The notes below the pieces were generated by a model. The model was not told the DNA's origin and did no database searches. It saw only the letters and a program-made list of their open reading frames with translations. Made by a program: the position numbers and the translations under genes. A stretch of 64,000 bases of DNA from Sphingomonas kyeonggiensis (lineage in GTDB: Bacteria > Pseudomonadota > Alphaproteobacteria > Sphingomonadales > Sphingomonadaceae): NCBI RefSeq assembly GCF_030812785.1, contig NZ_JAUSTJ010000001.1, positions 248,001-312,000 of the forward strand, given 5' to 3'. How positions within the stretch are numbered: position 1 is the stretch's first letter; each line of letters begins with the position of its first letter. Shown here in pieces: positions 60,354 through 64,000 of the stretch.

Positions 60354-60754
60354 CCTTCCTTCACCGCCTCGATCATCACCATGGCGAACGCCCAGGGATG
60401 ATCGTCCGTCAGCGTCAGATGCACCACGGCGACGTGACCCGCGGGAGTGATGGCGTCAAGCCTCGCCTTCGCGCCCCCGGTCAATGCCAGCGTGGGGGCA
60501 CCGGAGGGTGCGTTGACGACACCGATGTCCTTCATGAACACGCCGCGCTTGAAGCCGGTTCCAACCGCCTTGGAGAAGGCCTCCTTGGCCGCGAAGCGCT
60601 TGGCGAGCGTCGCGGCATAGTTGTGCGGACGGGTCTTGGCCTTGGCGATCTCGAGGTCGGTGAAGCTGCGCTGCTCGAAGCGCGTGCCGAACCGGTCCAG
60701 CGACTTCTGGATCCGCTCGATGTTGCAGAGGTCGGAGCCGAGGCCAATGATCAT
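60350..60754 (-). CDS. acpS: holo-[acyl-carrier-protein] synthase
   Basis: This 134-residue enzyme attaches 4'-phosphopantetheine from CoA to the acyl carrier protein. Magnesium ligands D8 ([11 protein letters not shown]) and E58 ([10 protein letters not shown]) and the [18 protein letters not shown] ending are present, which is the complete family pattern for a trimeric AcpS. It starts directly after the stop codon of the small membrane protein gene and overlaps lepB by 4 bases. Confidence 0.95.
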   Translation of the reverse strand: MIIGLGSDLCNIERIQKSLDRFGTRFEQRSFTDLEIAKAKTRPHNYAATLAKRFAAKEAFSKAVGTGFKRGVFMKDIGVVNAPSGAPTLALTGGAKARLDAITPAGHVAVVHLTLTDDHPWAFAMVMIEAVKEG

Positions 60755-61054
60755 CTAGGGTCCCGTCCAGATCAGGGTGCCAACACTCGCCGGAGCAACC
60801 AGCAGCATCAGGAACAGCCACCACCAAATGCCATTCCCGCGCGCATGGCTGATCCAGGCCGCGGCATAGAGAAATATCGCCGGGGCGAAAATAACCCCGC
60901 CACGCATCAGCGTATGCAGGATCATGCCGGCTTCCGGGTCTGGTATCTTGCCATAGAGGATTCCGACCGGAACCAGTGCAATCCGAATTGCAAGCAGCAA
61001 CGGTAGAAACGACACCAGCACAAGCCCGAGGCGTGCGCGCGGCAGAGTCGTCAC
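60755..61054 (-). CDS. small membrane protein, function unknown
   Basis: I do not recognise this 99-residue protein. It has about three hydrophobic stretches ([38 protein letters not shown] and [22 protein letters not shown]). It starts at GTG 61054, overlapping the pdxJ stop by 4 bases (GTGA), and ends exactly before acpS. Tight packing between two conserved enzymes supports it being translated, but it is unlikely to act in either pathway. Confidence 0.6.
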   Translation of the reverse strand: MTTLPRARLGLVLVSFLPLLLAIRIALVPVGILYGKIPDPEAGMILHTLMRGGVIFAPAIFLYAAAWISHARGNGIWWWLFLMLLVAPASVGTLIWTGP

Positions 61055-61779
61055 CGTGCTTCGTCCATCAGTGCGCGCATGTGGCGGATCACCGGGGCGA
61101 GGCCGTCGAAGATCGCCTCGCCGATCAGGAAATGGCCGATGTTGAGCTCCATGATCTGCGGGATCGCCGCGATCGGGATGACATTGTCGAAGGTCAGGCC
61201 GTGCCCGGCATGCGGCTCGATCCCTTCCTTGGCGGCAAGCGCCGCAGCATCGGCGATCCGGCGCAGCTCGGCGGCGCGGTCGGTCTCGGCCAGCTCGCAA
61301 TAGCGGCCGGTGTGGAACTCGACGACCGGCGCGCCCAGGCGGAGCGCCGCGTCGATCTGGCGTTCGTCCGGCTCGATGAACAGCGAGACGCGGCTGCCAT
61401 TGTCGCGCAGCTTCGCGACCATCGGCGCCAGGTGGTCGAAATGCCCGGCGACATCGAGCCCGCCCTCGGTCGTCCGCTCCTCGCGCTTCTCGGGCACGAT
61501 GCACACGGCGTGCGGGCGGTGGCGCAGCGCGATCGCCAGCATCTCCTGCGTCGCCGCCATCTCGAGGTTGAGCGGGACGGTGAGCTCGGCGGAGAGCCGG
61601 GCGATGTCGTCGTCGGTGATGTGGCGGCGATCCTCGCGCAGATGCGCGGTGATGCCGTCGGCACCGGCCTCGGCGGCGAGCAATGCCGCACGTACCGGAT
61701 CCGGATAGCCCGAGCCGCGCGCGTTGCGCACGGTGGCGACATGGTCGATGTTGACACCCAGGCGAAGCTTGCCGGTCAC
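61051..61779 (-). CDS. pdxJ: pyridoxine 5'-phosphate synthase
   Basis: This 242-residue TIM-barrel enzyme condenses aminoacetone phosphate and deoxyxylulose phosphate in vitamin B6 synthesis. The signature [18 protein letters not shown] (4-21), the [14 protein letters not shown] helix, [29 protein letters not shown], and [36 protein letters not shown] are complete. The GTG at 61779 has an excellent AAGGAGG 8 bases upstream and yields the canonical N-terminus. A longer frame exists but is not family-like. It is followed by the small membrane protein in GTGA overlap. Confidence 0.95.
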   Translation of the reverse strand: MTGKLRLGVNIDHVATVRNARGSGYPDPVRAALLAAEAGADGITAHLREDRRHITDDDIARLSAELTVPLNLEMAATQEMLAIALRHRPHAVCIVPEKREERTTEGGLDVAGHFDHLAPMVAKLRDNGSRVSLFIEPDERQIDAALRLGAPVVEFHTGRYCELAETDRAAELRRIADAAALAAKEGIEPHAGHGLTFDNVIPIAAIPQIMELNIGHFLIGEAIFDGLAPVIRHMRALMDEAR

Positions 61780-61787
61780 CTTTGGCG

Positions 61788-61794
61788 CCTCCTT
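61788..61794 (-). promoter_or_regulatory. strong ribosome-binding site fixing the pdxJ start
   Basis: AAGGAGG on the minus strand, 8 bases before GTG 61779. It overlaps the first bases of the pyrE stop codon, so the two genes are probably translationally coupled. Confidence 0.75.
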
Positions 61795-62377
61795 ATGCAG
61801 TGATCGCCCGGCTGCCGGGCTTGATCGCAGGGATCGCCGCCAGCTCGGGGGGCAACTGGTCCGCCGGATAGGCCGGCACGTCCATCCTGAGCAGCGAGAC
61901 CAAAGGCACGCCGACATCCGCACTGCCGTTCGAGCGATCGACGATGCAGGCGGCGCCGAGCAGCTTGCCCGGATGCTTGCGGATCGCGGCGATGCATTCG
62001 CGCGACGAAAGCCCGGTGGTGACGATGTCCTCGACCATCACGATCCGCGCGCCCTCGGGGATCTCGAAGCCGCGGCGCAGCTGGAACTCGCCCTCCTCGC
62101 GCTCGACGAACACCGCCTTGCAGCCGAGCGCCCGCGCCGTCTCATAGCCCGGGATGATTCCGCCGATCGCCGGCGACACGACCATGTCGACTTCGCCAAA
62201 CGACTCGCGAATCAAGTTTCCTAGTGCACTGCACACACGCTCGGTTCGGGCAGGGTCCTCGAAAATACGCATCTTTTGCAGGAAGATGGGAGAGCGAAGG
62301 CCCGAAGAGAGGATAAAATGGCCTTCGAGCAACGCACCTGCAGCACGAAACTCATCCAGAACTGCGTTGCCTTCCAA
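61793..62377 (-). CDS. pyrE: orotate phosphoribosyltransferase
   Basis: This 194-residue enzyme adds phosphoribose to orotate in pyrimidine synthesis. [22 protein letters not shown] at the N-terminus, [18 protein letters not shown] and the PRPP motif [12 protein letters not shown] (13-residue box) are present, followed by [19 protein letters not shown] [16 protein letters not shown]. The start is a TTG; I prefer 62377 because GGAG lies 6 bases upstream, although TTG 62389 is possible. It heads the pdxJ-acpS-lepB series and is divergent from the cytochrome oxidase genes. Confidence 0.92.
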   Translation of the reverse strand: MEGNAVLDEFRAAGALLEGHFILSSGLRSPIFLQKMRIFEDPARTERVCSALGNLIRESFGEVDMVVSPAIGGIIPGYETARALGCKAVFVEREEGEFQLRRGFEIPEGARIVMVEDIVTTGLSSRECIAAIRKHPGKLLGAACIVDRSNGSADVGVPLVSLLRMDVPAYPADQLPPELAAIPAIKPGSRAITA

Positions 62378-62457
62378 TGCTCGCTCCAATCATCGCGGGG
62401 ACTGTCGATTTCCCTTAGGACCACCTCCCATCCACCGCAACGGGCGATCAAAAAGGG

Positions 62458-62485
62458 TTGAGAATGGATGCACGGCTCGTATACC
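62458..62485 (+). promoter_or_regulatory. candidate promoter of the cytochrome oxidase genes
   Basis: TTGAGA (62458-62463) and TATACC (62480-62485) are 16 bases apart, 65 bases before the coxB start. CCCCGGTTGCACTGGGGG-type pairing between them and the gene could form a leader hairpin. Confidence 0.5.
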
Positions 62486-62550
62486 CCGGTTGCACTGGGG
62501 GTAATCCTTTCCCAGCCCGGGGCTCTTGCGGAACAGGGTGAAGATAGACG

Positions 62551-63654
62551 ATGCGCATGCTTGGGTTGACTTCGATCCTCCTGGCGGCGGGGATGGCGTT
62601 CGCCACGCCCGCTTCGGCCCAGGAGCCTGTTGCTAACACCGCGGCACCGGTCGCGAACAGCGCGGCACCCGCCGCAGCCGCCACGCCGGCGGTAGCCGAT
62701 CCCACGCTCGACGCTTCGGGCAAGCCGCTGACCAAGGCGGCCCCGGGCATCGGCCAGCCGGTCGCTGAGGGAATCGCGCTCCAGCCGCAGGTCACCAAGA
62801 TCGGCGAGGAAGCGCACGACTTCCACAACCATATCCTGGTGCCGCTGATCACGGTGATTTCGATCTTCGTGCTGATCCTGCTGCTGTGGGTGATCTTCCG
62901 CTATCGCCGCGCGGCCAATCCGACGCCGTCCAAGACCGCTCACAACACCGTGATCGAGATCGTCTGGACGCTCGTCCCGGTGCTGATCCTGATCGCGATC
63001 GCGGTCCCCTCGATCCGCCTGCTCGCCGCGCAGTTCAAGCCCGCGCCCAAGGATGCGATCACCCTCAAGGCGATCGGCAACCAGTGGTTCTGGAGCTATG
63101 AATATCCGGACAATGGCGGCATCCAGCTGACCGCCAACATGCTCAAGGAGCAGGGCCAGGTCCCGGCCGGCCAGCGCTACCGTACCGACGCCGACGGCCC
63201 CCGCCTGCTCGCGACCGACCAGCGCGTCGTGCTGCCGGTCGGCGTGCCGATCCGCCTGGTCACCACCGCGCAGGACGTGATCCACAGCTGGGCGGTCCCC
63301 GCCTTCTGGATCAAGCTCGACGCGGTGCCCGGCAAGCTCAACGAGACCAGCTTCATCATCGAGAAGCCCGGCCTCTATTTCGGCCAGTGCTCCGAGCTGT
63401 GCGGCGCCCGCCACGCATACATGCCGATCGCGGTCGAGGCCGTGTCGCCGGCCGAGTTCGCCCAGTGGGTGAAGTCGAAGGGCGGCACCATGCCGGCAGA
63501 GGTCGCCGCAGCCGCGGCTGCCGAGGCCGCGCAGAACGCCGCCGCGCCGGCCGCTGCGAACGCTGCCGAGACCAACGCCGCCGCCGAACCGGCTGCCACC
63601 AACGAGACCGCGCCGGCCGCCAGTGCCGCCGCCGGCAACACCACGGGCAACTGA
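62551..63654 (+). CDS. coxB: cytochrome c oxidase subunit II
   Basis: This 367-residue subunit receives electrons from cytochrome c through the binuclear CuA centre. A signal peptide (about 1-24, TPASAQE) is followed by a 45-residue Ala/Pro linker, two membrane helices (about 96-116 and 133-153, [11 protein letters not shown] and [18 protein letters not shown]) and the cupredoxin domain. CuA ligands are H245 (VIHSWAVP), C280 and C284 (CSELC), H288 and M291. The last 57 residues are Ala/Glu/Thr/Asn/Pro-rich without a known domain, which makes the subunit longer than usual. ctaD follows after 4 bases. Confidence 0.95.
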   Translation: MRMLGLTSILLAAGMAFATPASAQEPVANTAAPVANSAAPAAAATPAVADPTLDASGKPLTKAAPGIGQPVAEGIALQPQVTKIGEEAHDFHNHILVPLITVISIFVLILLLWVIFRYRRAANPTPSKTAHNTVIEIVWTLVPVLILIAIAVPSIRLLAAQFKPAPKDAITLKAIGNQWFWSYEYPDNGGIQLTANMLKEQGQVPAGQRYRTDADGPRLLATDQRVVLPVGVPIRLVTTAQDVIHSWAVPAFWIKLDAVPGKLNETSFIIEKPGLYFGQCSELCGARHAYMPIAVEAVSPAEFAQWVKSKGGTMPAEVAAAAAAEAAQNAAAPAAANAAETNAAAEPAATNETAPAASAAAGNTTGN

Positions 63655-63658
63655 GACC

Positions 63659-64000
63659 ATGACCGATATCGCCCTTCACGCGCATGACGATCATGCGCAC
63701 CACGATGCCGATCACAAGCCGGGCTTCTTCGCCCGCTGGTTCATGTCGACGAACCACAAGGACATCGGCACGCTCTACCTGATCTTCGCGATCGTCGCGG
63801 GCATCATCGGCGGCTCGATCTCGGGCCTGATGCGTGCCGAGCTGATGCAGCCGGGCATCCAGTATCTGCCGACCTGGCTCGGCATGCTGCACGGCGAGGC
63901 CAAGTTCGACGACGCGATGCACTTCTGGAACGTGCTGATCACCGCGCACGGCCTGATCATGGTGTTCTTCATGGTCATGCCGGCGATGATCGGCGGCTTC
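63659..64000 (+). CDS. ctaD: cytochrome c oxidase subunit I (5' part)
   Basis: The first 114 residues of the haem-copper oxidase subunit I are in the window. A His-rich N-terminus ([13 protein letters not shown]) precedes the conserved [16 protein letters not shown] opening of helix I, and [21 protein letters not shown] from helix II, which holds the low-spin haem a ligand His. It continues past the edge. The start ATG follows coxB by 4 bases, so the two are one operon. Confidence 0.95.
   Translation, partial: MTDIALHAHDDHAHHDADHKPGFFARWFMSTNHKDIGTLYLIFAIVAGIIGGSISGLMRAELMQPGIQYLPTWLGMLHGEAKFDDAMHFWNVLITAHGLIMVFFMVMPAMIGGF

Overview
The window is about 64 kb of GC-rich chromosome from an alphaproteobacterium, most likely a sphingomonad (Sphingomonas or a close relative). 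This rests on protein flavour (a CC_3452-like secreted protein, DUF6607 next to a TonB receptor, a single bifunctional Rel/Spo enzyme, the pyrE-pdxJ-acpS-lepB string), on frequent GTG/TTG starts with 4-bp ATGA/GTGA overlaps, and on the palindromic repeats. No rRNA, tRNA, CRISPR, insertion sequence or prophage was recognised. The only mobile-type module is a small HigB/HigA-like toxin-antitoxin pair near the left end, in a locally AT-richer patch.

Layout. 0-7.5 kb: 3' end of an acyl-CoA thioesterase, toxin-antitoxin pair, HxlR regulator, small secreted protein, the (p)ppGpp synthetase/hydrolase, then a trypsin-fold protease and a large lipoprotein of unknown role. 7.6-10.8 kb: a haem-type TonB receptor with a DUF6607 partner behind a probable Fur box. 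11.2-15.5 kb: GtrB-like glycosyltransferase, methyltransferase, GtrA-like flippase and a large GT-C-like membrane protein, together looking like an undecaprenyl-phosphate-sugar glycosylation module. 15.6-22.4 kb: yggT-yggU-folD-NTF2-marC operon, argB, DUF1176 protein, 3-hydroxyacyl-CoA dehydrogenase and a tandem PilZ protein. 22.6-30.1 kb: nucleoside transporter behind a LexA-type SOS promoter, queuosine-precursor transporter, ergothioneine genes egtD/egtB, cobalamin adenosyltransferase, LysE exporter, HIG1-like protein and gluQRS carrying an in-frame palindromic repeat. 30.1-39.8 kb: HNH nuclease, serine beta-lactamase-like hydrolase, class A penicillin-binding protein, hypothetical proteins, threonine aldolase, EamA transporter and an epimerase. 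39.9-48.1 kb: three tandem, translationally coupled M28 peptidases facing pepN, then ogt. 48.1-55.4 kb: PhoD phosphatase and a second glycan locus (GT39-like protein, two GT4 enzymes, DUF2141 protein, flippase-like membrane protein). 55.4-62.4 kb: a second TonB receptor, then maiA, AI-2E permease, lepB, acpS, a small membrane protein, pdxJ and pyrE in a tight operon-like series. 62.5 kb to the end: cytochrome c oxidase coxB and the start of ctaD.

Two families of intergenic palindromes recur. One has TCGTCAYCCC / GGGRTGACGA ends with inner hairpins; the other is built from CCTCCCC / GGGGAGG hairpins. They fill five of the eleven convergent gene junctions. In two places they have become part of genes: inside gluQRS, and at the first codons of the second TonB receptor. 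The most testable new idea is SOS control of the nucleoside transporter: a perfect GTTC-N7-GTTC box fills the spacer behind a perfect TTGACA. No wholly new multi-gene defence or biosynthetic system can be demonstrated from sequence alone; the best candidates for undescribed function are the protease-lipoprotein pair, the two glycan loci and the triple M28 array.
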